Assembly: GCF_000189255.1 (NCBI RefSeq)
Contig: NZ_AEVS01000081.1
Location: 1-64,000, forward strand
DNA from: Vibrio brasiliensis LMG 20546
GTDB taxonomy: Bacteria > Pseudomonadota > Gammaproteobacteria > Enterobacterales > Vibrionaceae
Direction: 5' to 3'
DNA: 64,000 nucleotides
Every line of letters begins with the position of its first letter. Position 1 is the stretch's first letter. The notes beneath the pieces were generated by a model. It searched no databases. It had not been told where the DNA came from and saw only the letters and a program-made list of their open reading frames with translations. A program made the translations under genes and the position numbers. Positions 1-8,446 of this stretch are shown here, in pieces.

Positions 1-118
1 CGTCTACTTTATTCTGTAGCAACCTTTTGGACATAAACGCGTTACGAAAAATCGAATATCAGCAATTCATGAATAACTTTTTATAAGGCAAATATTGCCA
101 GTTAATACGCCTTCGTAC

Positions 119-147
119 TGTGCGCACTTTGCGCACTTATGTTCAAT
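119..147. other. dif-like XerC/XerD recombination sequence (candidate phage attachment site)
   Basis: Positions 137-147 (TTATGTTCAAT) match 10 of 11 bases of the XerD arm of Vibrio dif as I remember it (TTATGTTAAAT). Positions 119-129 (TGTGCGCACTT) match about 8 of 11 of the XerC arm (AGTGCGCATTA). The central region is 7 bp rather than the usual 6. The stretch 121-138 is also a tandem direct repeat of TGCGCACTT. Inoviruses of vibrios integrate at dif by XerCD, and the next gene is inovirus-like, which supports an attachment-site remnant. Comparison is from memory only. Confidence 0.4.
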
Positions 148-184
148 GGAACTGGTATCACATTAATTTATGAATTATTAAACT

Positions 185-202
185 CTCACACTTTAGTGCG
201 AG
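185..202. promoter_or_regulatory. Near-perfect dyad just before the phage gene start
   Basis: CTCACAC and GTGCGAG flank TTTA, matching as an inverted repeat at 6 of 7 positions. The right arm contains the only Shine-Dalgarno-like GAG, six bases before the ATG at 209, so a bound protein or an RNA hairpin here would block translation. Operator function is inferred. Confidence 0.3.
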
Positions 203-208
203 TTAATC

Positions 209-574
209 ATGAAGCATCACGAAATGACCAAAAATTACTTTTTTCGTGAATTTGAATGTGGTTTATCATTGGAGCAAACCGCTCAACTTTGTTTTAAAAG
301 TGTGAGGACGTTCAAGGAGTGGGACAAAGGGCAAGATATACCCAAAGAATGTAAACGCCTAATGAGACTTGCTACTGGAAGGCAACTATCTATCGAGGAT
401 GATTGGAAGCAGTTCAAAATGCACCATAAAAAGTTAGAGCTACCGACAGGACAATTGGTTAGCCCTCAACAAATATTAGCAGGTATTGCGTTACTTGAAA
501 TTCAGTCTGAACTTGAGATTAAAACAACCACGAAGTTGCTAAAATATGCACGAGCCATATCTAAAATCAAATAA
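209..574 (+). CDS. Inovirus-type DUF3653 phage protein, putative DNA-binding
   Basis: This 121-residue, basic, cytoplasmic protein resembles the short DUF3653 phage proteins found in filamentous phages of vibrios (family recalled, not searched). Residues about 8-45 read like a helix-turn-helix: LSLEQTAQLCFKSVRTFKEWD, with spacing typical of a regulator that recognises DNA and a conserved W. No membrane segment or signal peptide is present. The only ribosome-site candidate is a weak GAG inside an upstream dyad. A second Met at residue 6 is an alternative start. It stands alone: no zot, replication or coat gene is visible in the window, so it may be a phage edge or remnant. It ends in a shared terminator with the convergent OLD gene. 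Confidence 0.6.
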   Translation: MKHHEMTKNYFFREFECGLSLEQTAQLCFKSVRTFKEWDKGQDIPKECKRLMRLATGRQLSIEDDWKQFKMHHKKLELPTGQLVSPQQILAGIALLEIQSELEIKTTTKLLKYARAISKIK

Positions 575-576
575 AA

Positions 577-596
577 AAGGGCTCATACGAGCCCTT
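577..596. terminator. Bidirectional terminator hairpin
   Basis: AAGGGCTC / GAGCCCTT, an 8-bp perfect stem with a 4-base loop, lies between the convergent ends of the phage gene (574) and the OLD nuclease gene (602). An A-run precedes it, giving U-rich RNA for the minus strand. Confidence 0.75.
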
Positions 597-601
597 ATAC
601 A

Positions 602-2338
602 TCAGTGTTCTAACATTGATTTTAGATACGAGATAAACGGAACTTTATAGAAGTCAGGGTGATCCATGTTTGGATAAAGCGTGTTCTTCCAATATAGATT
701 CGCATTGTAAGGCTTTCCTGCACTAATCGCTGTTTCATGGAATCGTAGTTCTTCTGGAAGTGATGTAGATTTATGTGCAGGTTCAAATGTTGTGTCATGA
801 ACACGAAGTAGTCCAACAGAATAGGTTGCCTTGTCTTCGTTAAATTGTTTACTGATTGTGCCTTGAATATGACTATCGAAAGTAGGGTTTCCATCTTTAT
901 CTACAGTAGAAATCTTTCTACCATCAGTGTCGAAAACCGTGTGGTACTTGATCTTAAACTTAGACAAGATTTTTTGATAGAAAGGAATGTTATTAACTGT
1001 TCCACAGTTTAAAATAAAGAAATCTTTAGATGTAGGAAATTCTTGCAAGTATGCTCGAGCGAGAACTTCCTCTGTAGGCCCTTCAATCAGTAAGACTTCG
1101 TCCGCATAAAAAGCCTCACAAACATAAGGATTGAAGCGTAGCATTTCATTCATTTCTTGCTTTAGTTGTTCATCAGTTGTTACGTTCTTAGCTGACTTCA
1201 AAAACTCGTTATTGATCTGATAGATGTTCGTGCCAGTAGAGTCCTTTACTAGACGAATTATTGAGGATTTTGGTTTTGAAATATCTATCATCGATGGAGA
1301 ATGGGAAGCACATAAAACTTGATAAGGTAAGTCATCTTCACTCACTTTGTAGATAAGCTCTCTAAGCTCTTTTATGATTTTTGGATACAAGAACAATTCA
1401 GGTTCTTCGAATAAGACCATATAGTCTTTCTTACCTTCTTCTCGCTCAAATTTTTCCGCTACATCTTTCATTAGCAAGAGAGTGAAAATAGCGGTTCTTA
1501 TCGTACCATGGCCAACTTTGTCTGAAGTTGACGGAATTGTAGAGTCAATCGAACCTTGGCTATCTAGTTTTGCAAACTCAACATTGAAGTCTTTACCTAG
1601 CTTGTTTTCGCTCCATACTAATCGATCTTTCGATTCTTTAATTTCTAAGACAGTGTCACCGAAAATTTGTGAAAAGTAGGAGTTTACAGAAGTTTGATAA
1701 GACTCTATCAAATCAGGGTTGTACATTTTAGCTTGTAATTCCTGAATTTTTGATTTGGCTTCTTCTAAAGCTACTAGATCCGCCTCCTTGAGAGTGTTCT
1801 CCGCCATGCTCTTCAAAATAGAGTTCAATATTTCTTTTGCTTCATCTTCAGTAGGCATAGCCTTAATAAAAACTGGCTGAGGGAGACAAGATTGAAAAAC
1901 TCTATGTAGGCCAATACTAGCGTAGCCAATATCTTCATATAATTCGGTTTCAAAGTTGTAAGTTTGGTTAAATGCCTTAACCGTTTTACCATCTAGCTTC
2001 CAAGTCTTTCGAATCCTCATACGATCATCATTAAGAAACTTTTTGTATGACTCTTTTTGTTTGGGAGCGGCACTTTCAATTCGGACTCGATCGATAGGAA
2101 GTAAGCGAACTTCAATTTCAAACTCCATCTGATTATTAAAATCGCTTTTATAGAAGTCTTCTAAAACGGGCTTTTCATCTTTGTAGAAATGCTGATAAGC
2201 CTTTAAGAAAGTTGATTTACCAACGTTGTTCTGGCCGTAAAGAAACAATGTATTAGTATCTTCAAAGATAATTTTATTTCGTTCTAGACCGCCAGATATA
2301 CCGCGAAAGTTGTTTATAGCAAAATAATTGATTTTCAT
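602..2338 (-). CDS. OLD-family AAA ATPase with C-terminal TOPRIM nuclease
   Basis: The 578-residue protein couples an ABC/SMC-type ATPase to a nuclease. Walker A (GQNNVGKS) is at residues 35-42, Walker B (MVLFEEPEL) near 305-315, followed by an H-loop (ASHSPS). A TOPRIM domain starts near residue 415 with LLIEGPTEE and the metal-binding VFDTDG near 467. This is the architecture of P2 Old and related overcoming-lysogenization-defect nucleases, which damage DNA and often defend against phage. No UvrD-like helicase (GajB) or reverse transcriptase is adjacent, so a class 1, stand-alone OLD is the best reading. Its position next to a phage-type gene and dif-like sequence suggests accessory cargo. 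Target and trigger are unknown. Confidence 0.85.
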   Translation of the reverse strand: MKINYFAINNFRGISGGLERNKIIFEDTNTLFLYGQNNVGKSTFLKAYQHFYKDEKPVLEDFYKSDFNNQMEFEIEVRLLPIDRVRIESAAPKQKESYKKFLNDDRMRIRKTWKLDGKTVKAFNQTYNFETELYEDIGYASIGLHRVFQSCLPQPVFIKAMPTEDEAKEILNSILKSMAENTLKEADLVALEEAKSKIQELQAKMYNPDLIESYQTSVNSYFSQIFGDTVLEIKESKDRLVWSENKLGKDFNVEFAKLDSQGSIDSTIPSTSDKVGHGTIRTAIFTLLLMKDVAEKFEREEGKKDYMVLFEEPELFLYPKIIKELRELIYKVSEDDLPYQVLCASHSPSMIDISKPKSSIIRLVKDSTGTNIYQINNEFLKSAKNVTTDEQLKQEMNEMLRFNPYVCEAFYADEVLLIEGPTEEVLARAYLQEFPTSKDFFILNCGTVNNIPFYQKILSKFKIKYHTVFDTDGRKISTVDKDGNPTFDSHIQGTISKQFNEDKATYSVGLLRVHDTTFEPAHKSTSLPEELRFHETAISAGKPYNANLYWKNTLYPNMDHPDFYKVPFISYLKSMLEH

Positions 2339-2689
2339 AGTAAGCCAACTATGTGACGTGTTGTATATGCGAGAATACTATACAAGTTGAATAAGGTTGT
2401 CTTAAAAACATTTTTATCGTTGTGATACAACATCGTCATAAAAAAACGAACAATGACTTTCACCCCGTATTACATCTCGGGTATTAACAGCCAACAGCAT
2501 GAGAAGAATGGATAACTTGTAATAGGGCAAAAGCCCATGAACAGGATGTGAATGAGTAAAGCTCTACCAAATAATGGGGCACTTCTGAGTTACGAAGTAC
2601 CAACGGTGAAGATTCTGGACAGAACTTGTTATTTGTCGCGACCACTACCTATAATTGCGGTCATCACTCCAATGAGATAGCAATATACA
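2339..2689. other. Gene-free 351-bp stretch with a promoter-proximal dyad
   Basis: No convincing ORF or RNA gene is visible. TTGTATA (2361-2367) and TATACAA (2379-2385) form a perfect 7-bp inverted repeat with an 11-base spacer, 23-47 bases upstream of the OLD gene start, where a repressor could act. A small GGGC/GCCC hairpin lies near 2526-2537. The right half precedes ppiB; I could not assign its promoter. Confidence 0.4.
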
Positions 2690-3184
2690 ATGATTACCCT
2701 TCACACCAACTTTGGTGACATCCAAATCGAACTCAACAAAGACAAAGCACCTGTGTCTTCACGTAACTTTAAAAAGTATTGTGAAGATGGTTTCTACAAC
2801 GGCACTATTTTCCACCGCGTGATAAAAGGCTTTATGATTCAAGGTGGTGGTCTGACGGAATTGATGGATGAAAAGGAAACACGCGCTCCTATCACCAATG
2901 AGGCGAATCGCGGTTTAAAGAACGTGACTGGTACCATCGCAATGGCAAGAACGGACGCGCCACACTCTGCAACCGCGCAGTTCTTTATCAACCTTGATGA
3001 CAATGACTTCCTCGATCACACGGCGAAAACTAACAACGGCTGGGGTTACGCTGTGTTTGGCAAAGTGACAGTGGGGATGGATGTAGTAAATAAGATTGCC
3101 GAGGTACATACGCTATCGCGGATGGGACATGATGATGTGCCAGCGGAGACGGTTATGATTGAACGGGTGACTGTAGAAGCATAA
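2690..3184 (+). CDS. ppiB: Peptidyl-prolyl cis-trans isomerase B, cyclophilin type
   Basis: This 164-residue cytoplasmic cyclophilin speeds cis-trans isomerisation of Xaa-Pro bonds during protein folding. The whole length is one cyclophilin domain. Characteristic segments are [13 protein letters not shown] (residues about 44-56, containing the catalytic Arg), GTIAMART and [10 protein letters not shown] (about 100-109), and the conserved VFGKV near 124-128. There is no signal peptide, which separates it from periplasmic PpiA. Length matches E. coli PpiB. The Shine-Dalgarno sequence is weak. It stands alone, convergent with ribB across a shared terminator. Confidence 0.93.
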   Translation: MITLHTNFGDIQIELNKDKAPVSSRNFKKYCEDGFYNGTIFHRVIKGFMIQGGGLTELMDEKETRAPITNEANRGLKNVTGTIAMARTDAPHSATAQFFINLDDNDFLDHTAKTNNGWGYAVFGKVTVGMDVVNKIAEVHTLSRMGHDDVPAETVMIERVTVEA

Positions 3185-3287
3185 CAAGACGCTCGATAAC
3201 ACTTTCAATCTTAAAAGTGCCGAATCTATGCGCAAAGGCTTAGTGTGTATAGAGAAAGGTTTTAGTAGGTTAGAGTGACATCGACAA

Positions 3288-3315
3288 AGCCAAGCCCAGA
3301 CTAGCGGGCTTGGCT
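3288..3315. terminator. Bidirectional terminator between ppiB and ribB
   Basis: AGCCAAGCCC (3288-3297) pairs perfectly with GGGCTTGGCT (3306-3315) around an 8-base loop. It lies 9 bases beyond the ribB stop codon and about 100 bases after ppiB, so it can serve both convergent genes. Confidence 0.75.
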
Positions 3316-3323
3316 CTGTATTG

Positions 3324-3980
3324 TTATGCCAGTTTTAGATCGAACTGTTCACGGTACATCACCATATCTTCGATGGTCAGTACTGGCATGTTATGTAGCT
3401 TACCAAAAGCGACAATCTCAGGTGTTTTCGCCATTGTGCCGTCGGGATTGGTAACTTCACATAAAACCCCAGCAGGCTGAAGACCTGCCATTTGCATCAG
3501 GTCAATCGTCCCTTCAGTATGACCACGACGAACCAGAACGCCACCTTTGCGTGCGCGAAGTGGGAATACGTGCCCCGGGCGTGCGAGATCAGAAGGTTGA
3601 GCTGTTGGGTTGGCAGCCGTTTTAATCGTCGTTACGCGATCTTGTGCAGAGACGCCAGTGGTAACACCTACTTTGGCTTCAATTGAAACGGTAAAGGCAG
3701 TCTGGTTCGCGCTGTTGTTATTGGTCACCATTGGGGTTAGCTCCAGGCGATCGGCTTGTTCTTCAGGAAGACACAGGCAGACAATACCGCTGCATTCACG
3801 GATCATCAGTGCCATTTGTTGTGTCGTCAGTGACTCAACTGAATAGATAATATCGCCTTCATTCTCACGATCTTCATCGTCAAGAAGTAGTACACCGCGG
3901 CCTTCTTTCAGGGCCAATAGTGCTTGTTCAACGCGTGTGATTGGGTCGCCAAATTCGGCAAGTAGTGATGACTGATTCAT
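3324..3980 (-). CDS. ribB: 3,4-dihydroxy-2-butanone 4-phosphate synthase
   Basis: The enzyme converts ribulose 5-phosphate to 3,4-dihydroxy-2-butanone 4-phosphate plus formate, supplying the four-carbon unit of riboflavin. At 218 residues it matches the stand-alone RibB length; no GTP cyclohydrolase II domain is fused. Recognisable family blocks are [13 protein letters not shown] (about 32-44, acidic metal/substrate site), [10 protein letters not shown] and [12 protein letters not shown] (about 135-165). An AGGAG sits seven bases before the ATG. The long leader contains an FMN riboswitch, so expression falls when FMN is plentiful. The gene is monocistronic here, as often seen in gammaproteobacteria. 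Confidence 0.96.
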   Translation of the reverse strand: MNQSSLLAEFGDPITRVEQALLALKEGRGVLLLDDEDRENEGDIIYSVESLTTQQMALMIRECSGIVCLCLPEEQADRLELTPMVTNNNSANQTAFTVSIEAKVGVTTGVSAQDRVTTIKTAANPTAQPSDLARPGHVFPLRARKGGVLVRRGHTEGTIDLMQMAGLQPAGVLCEVTNPDGTMAKTPEIVAFGKLHNMPVLTIEDMVMYREQFDLKLA

Positions 3981-4094
3981 GGTTAACTCCTAAATATCAC
4001 CAGAATCAGGGCATGCATGAGCACTGCGACGAAAAAGTCACAGCCAAAACGAAAGTCACCACCATAGCTGGAGCTAAGGTAGTGTGTTTTCATT

Positions 4095-4238
4095 CTCTCT
4101 CATCCGGACTATAACCGTCGGCTCTGGGTTTTCACCAGATCTGCTGACCTCGACGTATCGAGCGCTCGCGGGCTCACCTCAAACTCCAAACATGGCTGAG
4201 GAATACCGCCGGTGGGGAATTTCGCCCCGCCCTGAGAA
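4095..4238 (-). promoter_or_regulatory. FMN riboswitch (RFN element) in the ribB leader
   Basis: Read on the minus strand, the stretch contains the RFN signature blocks: CAGGGCGGGGCGAAATTCC, CCACCGGCGGT, AGCCCGCGAGCG, GGTCAGCAGATCTGGTG, AGAGCCGACGGTTATAGTC and CCGGATGA. About 115 bases separate it from the ribB start, holding the expression platform. Because the ribB Shine-Dalgarno sequence is at the far end, control of translation initiation is plausible, but I did not resolve the switching helix. Confidence 0.97.
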
Positions 4239-4346
4239 TAAATTAAACGTTTGCTAATATAGCGGGGGGAATTGTATCGGTTCTGATAGGAAAATCAATC
4301 TTCTGGCTTGCGCGACCCCTCAGTCTGAATAACTCACCAGTTCCAC

Positions 4347-5027
4347 TTATGGCTGGAGGGGCAGAGCTTGTATCTCAAGCCCTTCGTTGCGCACATCGAC
4401 AGTAGCAAAATAGATGTTTTGCGGATCACCGTAATGTCTGAACGAGAAGTGATAGACCTCTGCCGGAGCCCAAAGTACCTCGTTCTTAATCGGTTTGATG
4501 CCGTAACCATCTTGCTGATACAACTCGGTTGAAGTGACACCAAACAGGGCCGCTCTGCGCTGTGATTCCCTGTCGACCGTAGGTTCTACAGAGGGATTGC
4601 TTGGATAAGAAGTCCCGTTAAAACGCATAGAACGGTAAGCTCCGTTACTCCAGACAATAAAATCCTGCCAGCCATTTTGGTAACTGTCGGTGAGTAACAC
4701 TGGCTTTTTCACTGAGGTTAAGCGGTTGATCACCTTGCCTGAGTGGTCAAAAATCACGGCACTACACCCGCCGCTACCGCAAAACGAGCGATGGCGAATA
4801 AGCACAAAATGCTCCATGTGACCGTCACTGTTGAGATCCGCACTGCCACGTTCGTAGTTTATGGTCTCAAGTTGCTCTGAAGCTTGCTGAGCCGAAAATA
4901 TGCCAGAATCACGCAGCCATTTGGCTATAGTCTCATCGTCAACCTCACTGGAAGATTGAGTGGATTGACAGCCAAACAGAGAGAGTGAACTGACGACAAC
5001 AAGTCCCGACAAGATGCGATTATTCAT
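4347..5027 (-). CDS. Putative outer-membrane or periplasmic lipoprotein, unknown function
   Basis: I do not recognise a named family. The 226-residue product begins with a lipoprotein signal ending in LFGC (Cys20), so it should be lipid-anchored. The Ser at +2 favours outer-membrane sorting. The mature part contains ADLNSDGHMEHFVLI (about 63-77), similar to the Asp-rich loops of FG-GAP/EF-type repeats, and a Cys pair in SFCGSGGC that could form a disulfide. The gene is alone, between the ribB leader and the TRAP operon terminator, on the same strand as both. Function is unknown. Confidence 0.7.
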   Translation of the reverse strand: MNNRILSGLVVVSSLSLFGCQSTQSSSEVDDETIAKWLRDSGIFSAQQASEQLETINYERGSADLNSDGHMEHFVLIRHRSFCGSGGCSAVIFDHSGKVINRLTSVKKPVLLTDSYQNGWQDFIVWSNGAYRSMRFNGTSYPSNPSVEPTVDRESQRRAALFGVTSTELYQQDGYGIKPIKNEVLWAPAEVYHFSFRHYGDPQNIYFATVDVRNEGLEIQALPLQP

Positions 5028-5132
5028 TGGATAGTACTCTGCGCTCTATTGTTGTTATCTAGATAGTATATGCGCAATAGTGAGCATCAGCAGATAAACG
5101 GACGGATTTATCGTCGTTGAGAGAAGATAAAA

Positions 5133-5158
5133 AAAGCCAACGACTGAGCGTTGGCTTT
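5133..5158 (-). terminator. Terminator of the dctPQM operon
   Basis: AAAGCCAACG and CGTTGGCTTT form a perfect 10-bp stem around a 6-base loop, 23 bases past the dctM stop codon. An A-run on the plus strand gives a U-run in the minus-strand transcript. Confidence 0.85.
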
Positions 5159-5180
5159 GAAATTGGGTTTGACTAGCGCC

Positions 5181-6566
5181 TTAGCCGTAGGCAACGCTTG
5201 GGAACCAAAGCACCAGCTGAGGCCAGACAACCAGACAGACTAGGGCGAAAAGCTGGATGACGATAAACGGGATCACACCGCGGTAGATGTCTTTCAGCGC
5301 TACGCCCTCTGGACACACCCCTTTGAGATAGAACAAAGCAAAACCTACTGGTGGCGTGAGGAAGCTTGTTTGTAGTGCCATCGCGACCAGCATTACAAAC
5401 CAAACCAGACTCGGGTTATCGACTACGCCATGACCATCAAGTTCAATCCCCAGGCTGGCGATAACAGGTGCCAGTAGTGGCAGAGCAATCAGAGTGATTT
5501 CAATCCAGTCGAGGAAGAAACCCAGTAAGAACACGATCATCAGAATGAAAGCGATAATTCCATAAGGGCCAAATGGTAATCCACTTAGAAAAGATTCAAT
5601 CAGTTCATCGCCACCTAATTCTCGCAGAACCAGCGCAAAACAAGATGCACCGAGGAAAATCATAAAGATATAAGCGGTGGTGCCATATGAAGCTAGTAAC
5701 ACCTCTTTGAGCACTTTAAGGTTGAGCTTCTTGTTATAAGCAGCAAGCAGAGTCGCGCCCAGAGCGCCAATTCCAGAGGCTTCGGTTGGTGTTGCCACGC
5801 CGGTAAAGATCGAACCCAGTACGCAGAAAATCAGCATCACGGTCGGCGTGATATCTTTGAAAACCTGCAAGATCAGACTCCAGTCAACCGGTTCAACATC
5901 CTCAGGCACTGGTGCTTTATGAGGGTTCATTTTACCGATAACCAGAATGTAGAGGATGTAAAGCGTGCCGAGTAACAGGCCTGGCATAATTGCACCCATA
6001 AACAGGTCGCCCACCGACAGGCCAAGCTGGTCAGCCATAATCACCAGCATGATAGAAGGTGGCAACAGAATACCCAGTGTGCCCGCCGATGCAACGGTGC
6101 CCAGAGCAAGGGGGAGGTGGTAGCCCTGACGCATCATACTTGGCAGCGACATTACGGTTAGTAGAACAACCGATGCGCCTATGATCCCGGTAGAGGCGGC
6201 CAGGATAATACCAATCGCCATGACTGTGATCGCAAGACCACCATGGACTTTGCCAAACAGGGCTTGCATCGAAGACATTAGCTTTTCTGCGATACCGGAT
6301 TTATCGAGCATATTGCCCATAAAAATGAACATTGGTAGCGCAACCAGAATCCAGTTATCCATGATTTTATAGATACGGTTCACCACCAGACCCAGACTGG
6401 TGTAATCAAGCCCGGTAAAGGTATCGAGATAAATATCGGCAAAGTAACCGACTGCGGCGAACACGACTCCTATCCCACCCAACACATAGGCGACAGGAAT
6501 ACCAGTGAACAACAGTAGAATAAACGAGCCAAACATGGCGATAACGATCCACTCATTTGCTTCCAT
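5181..6566 (-). CDS. dctM: TRAP transporter large permease subunit (DctM family)
   Basis: The 461-residue inner-membrane protein is almost entirely hydrophobic helices (about twelve), the expected form of the DctM subunit that translocates the substrate with sodium. Family segments include GASVVLLTVMSLPSMMRQGY and ASAGTLGILLPPSIMLVI near residues 130-190, and DWIEITLIALPLLAPV near 370. I start at the ATG at 6566, preceded by AAAGGAGCTGATC, a strong ribosome site. An in-frame Met 16 codons upstream lies inside dctQ and lacks one. The start overlaps the dctQ stop by 14 bases, indicating translational coupling. Substrate is inferred from neighbours, not from this subunit. Confidence 0.93.
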   Translation of the reverse strand: MEANEWIVIAMFGSFILLLFTGIPVAYVLGGIGVVFAAVGYFADIYLDTFTGLDYTSLGLVVNRIYKIMDNWILVALPMFIFMGNMLDKSGIAEKLMSSMQALFGKVHGGLAITVMAIGIILAASTGIIGASVVLLTVMSLPSMMRQGYHLPLALGTVASAGTLGILLPPSIMLVIMADQLGLSVGDLFMGAIMPGLLLGTLYILYILVIGKMNPHKAPVPEDVEPVDWSLILQVFKDITPTVMLIFCVLGSIFTGVATPTEASGIGALGATLLAAYNKKLNLKVLKEVLLASYGTTAYIFMIFLGASCFALVLRELGGDELIESFLSGLPFGPYGIIAFILMIVFLLGFFLDWIEITLIALPLLAPVIASLGIELDGHGVVDNPSLVWFVMLVAMALQTSFLTPPVGFALFYLKGVCPEGVALKDIYRGVIPFIVIQLFALVCLVVWPQLVLWFPSVAYG

Positions 6567-7095
6567 GATCAGCTCCTTTAGAAAGGGTTTCAATATTGCG
6601 TAAGATTCGGGCAATCATCGACAGCAGTAACATGCTAAAACTCAGTGGAATAACACTCTTGATCAACCAGCGATATGGCAGACCGGAAGGCGACGCTGAG
6701 CTCTCGTTCACACGCCAGGACTCATAGGCAAAGTCATACGAGTGAAGGATGACAACCACAACAAAAGGGATAGCGAGAAAAGTCAGGCCGACAATATCGA
6801 CGATGGCTTGCTTGCGCTGAGAAAATTTGTGATAGAAAAGGTCAACTCGAACATGCAGATTGCTGACTTGAGCGTAAGCGGTACCAAACATAACCGCTGT
6901 GGCGTAGAGGTGCCATTGCAGCTCTTCGAAGGCAATCTGACCGTTAGAAAAGACTTTACGTAGTACCACCTGAACAATGATCACCGCAACGAGAGCGAGA
7001 TTGGTCCAGGCCAGAAAGCGGCTGGCAGTGACAATCGCTTTCTCAATATGGCAGTACATAGGGATAGTGGGGGTAGAATATAACACCTTGCTCAT
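6553..7095 (-). CDS. dctQ: TRAP transporter small permease subunit (DctQ family)
   Basis: This 180-residue membrane protein has four predicted helices, with the DctQ signature-like ELQWHLYATAVMFGTAYAQ near residues 55-75. It partners DctM to form the membrane part of the TRAP transporter. The ATG at 7095 is preceded by AAGGAGTTGCC, much better than the upstream in-frame Met at 7125. It sits 64 bases after dctP and overlaps dctM by 14 bases, so the three genes form one operon. Confidence 0.92.
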   Translation of the reverse strand: MSKVLYSTPTIPMYCHIEKAIVTASRFLAWTNLALVAVIIVQVVLRKVFSNGQIAFEELQWHLYATAVMFGTAYAQVSNLHVRVDLFYHKFSQRKQAIVDIVGLTFLAIPFVVVVILHSYDFAYESWRVNESSASPSGLPYRWLIKSVIPLSFSMLLLSMIARILRNIETLSKGADHGSK

Positions 7096-7159
7096 TGGCA
7101 ACTCCTTACAACCAATGGCCGACAATCTCTGCCGGCCAACAGGTCCAATTCACATCAGG

Positions 7160-8233
7160 TTATTGGTTTTGCGTTTCACGAGGTAGGAAGCCGTTTGAAG
7201 CCCAAAGCGCGTAGCCTTCACGGAACTTACTCAGGTCACTCCAAACTTTATCGAAGAATGGATCGGCGGTTTTCTTCTCATCCACCACTTCTAGCCAGGT
7301 GTTTTTAAACAGGCTTAGCATTTCATCGTTCCAATAGCGGATCTCAACGCCATTTTGCTTGGCTTTTTCCATCGCTGCGTACTGTAGTGCTTCACCCTCG
7401 GCAATTGAGTAGGTCATGGTAGCCATACAAGTTGTTTCGATCGCAGATTGCTGAGTCGGGCTCATCTTGTTCCAGGTATCTTTGTTGATCAGCAGTTCAA
7501 ATACTGTCGACTGTTGGTGCCAGCCAGGGAAGTAGTTGTACTTGGCTACTTTGTGGAAGCCTAAGCGTTGGTCAATCGCAGGTTGAGAGAACTCAGAGGC
7601 ATCGATTGCTCCCTTCTCCAGTGCGCCGAAGATCTCACCACCCGGCAGCTGAACGGTACCTACGCCCAGCTTCTCCATAACGGATGCACCCAGACCGAAG
7701 AAACGCATGTTGAGGCCCTTAAGATCTTCTGGTTTTTCTATCGGTTTACGGAACCAGCCAGAGGTTTCCGGTGAAATGATGGCACACGGAGTGACCTTAA
7801 CGTTGTAGCCACCCTGGTCGTACATTTCCTGATAAAGTTTCAAGCCATTGCCAAAGAATAGCCACGCCATGTATTCACCCGCTTCCGGTCCAAATGGAAC
7901 CGCAGAGAACAGTGCTGAAGCTGGCAATTTGCCTTGCCAGTAACCTGCCGTAGAGTAACCAGAGTTAACCTTACCGGTTGATACTGCATCAAGGATCTCC
8001 GCAGGATTAACTAACTTGCCCGGTTCATAGATCTTCATCTTGATCGTGCCACCGGATGTTTGAGTAATGTGGTCGGCATACCACTGAATAGGTGTACCCA
8101 AAGCTGGTAAGTGGCTACCGAAAGCAATCGGAGTCTTAAGTAGGACTTTCTTATCGGCTGCCTGAGCGGTCACTGAAAGACCTGTCGCGGTGATCGCCAG
8201 TGCAGTAGCAAGAGCGGCTTTCTTAAGGTTCAT
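7160..8233 (-). CDS. dctP: TRAP transporter periplasmic substrate-binding protein (DctP/TakP-like)
   Basis: The 357-residue protein has a clear Sec signal ending at AQA-AD (about residue 26) and a DctP-type solute-binding fold. Segments such as SPETSGWFRKPIEKPEDLKG and LNMRFFGLGASVMEKLG near residues 155-190 hold the Arg that in this family clamps the substrate carboxylate. The length and the PGWHQQSTVFELLINKDTW region recall the TakP branch that binds 2-oxo acids, though I cannot fix the ligand. AAGGAGATACCCC precedes the ATG. It heads the dctPQM operon and is divergent from a sensor kinase, which probably detects the same ligand. Genes for acetoacetyl-CoA metabolism follow on the other strand. 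Confidence 0.9.
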   Translation of the reverse strand: MNLKKAALATALAITATGLSVTAQAADKKVLLKTPIAFGSHLPALGTPIQWYADHITQTSGGTIKMKIYEPGKLVNPAEILDAVSTGKVNSGYSTAGYWQGKLPASALFSAVPFGPEAGEYMAWLFFGNGLKLYQEMYDQGGYNVKVTPCAIISPETSGWFRKPIEKPEDLKGLNMRFFGLGASVMEKLGVGTVQLPGGEIFGALEKGAIDASEFSQPAIDQRLGFHKVAKYNYFPGWHQQSTVFELLINKDTWNKMSPTQQSAIETTCMATMTYSIAEGEALQYAAMEKAKQNGVEIRYWNDEMLSLFKNTWLEVVDEKKTADPFFDKVWSDLSKFREGYALWASNGFLPRETQNQ

Positions 8234-8368
8234 GGGGTATCTCCTTGTTAGACTGAGTTCCTTGTCAATATTGAGAAATGTGAACGTCGCGTAGTAAATT
8301 GTGTTAATGCGATGTTACATTTGAGCCTAAGTTTAGAGGGGGGATTTATTGCTCTCTATTGGGGATAT

Positions 8369-8401
8369 TGCGCAAATTTTGTCGGTAGAAAGTGCAAATT
8401 T
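8369..8401. promoter_or_regulatory. Direct repeats in the dctP/kinase divergent promoter region
   Basis: GCAAATTT occurs at 8372-8379 and 8394-8401, 22 bp apart, or about two helical turns. Each copy is embedded in a similar TGCGC/GTGC context. It lies about 140 bases upstream of dctP and 45-80 bases upstream of the kinase start, a suitable place for the adjacent response regulator to bind. Function inferred. Confidence 0.3.
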
Positions 8402-8446
8402 CCGCACAAAATATCAGTAAAACTACGTACACGGCCGGACGCGAAT

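Noticed and set aside
602-2338. Gabija GajA instead of plain OLD nuclease
   Set aside because: No UvrD-like GajB gene lies next to it within the window (the left neighbour is a phage-type gene, the right is ppiB).
3492-3846. Plus-strand open frames inside ribB
   Set aside because: They lie wholly opposite ribB, which has clear family motifs and its own riboswitch; no ribosome site supports them.
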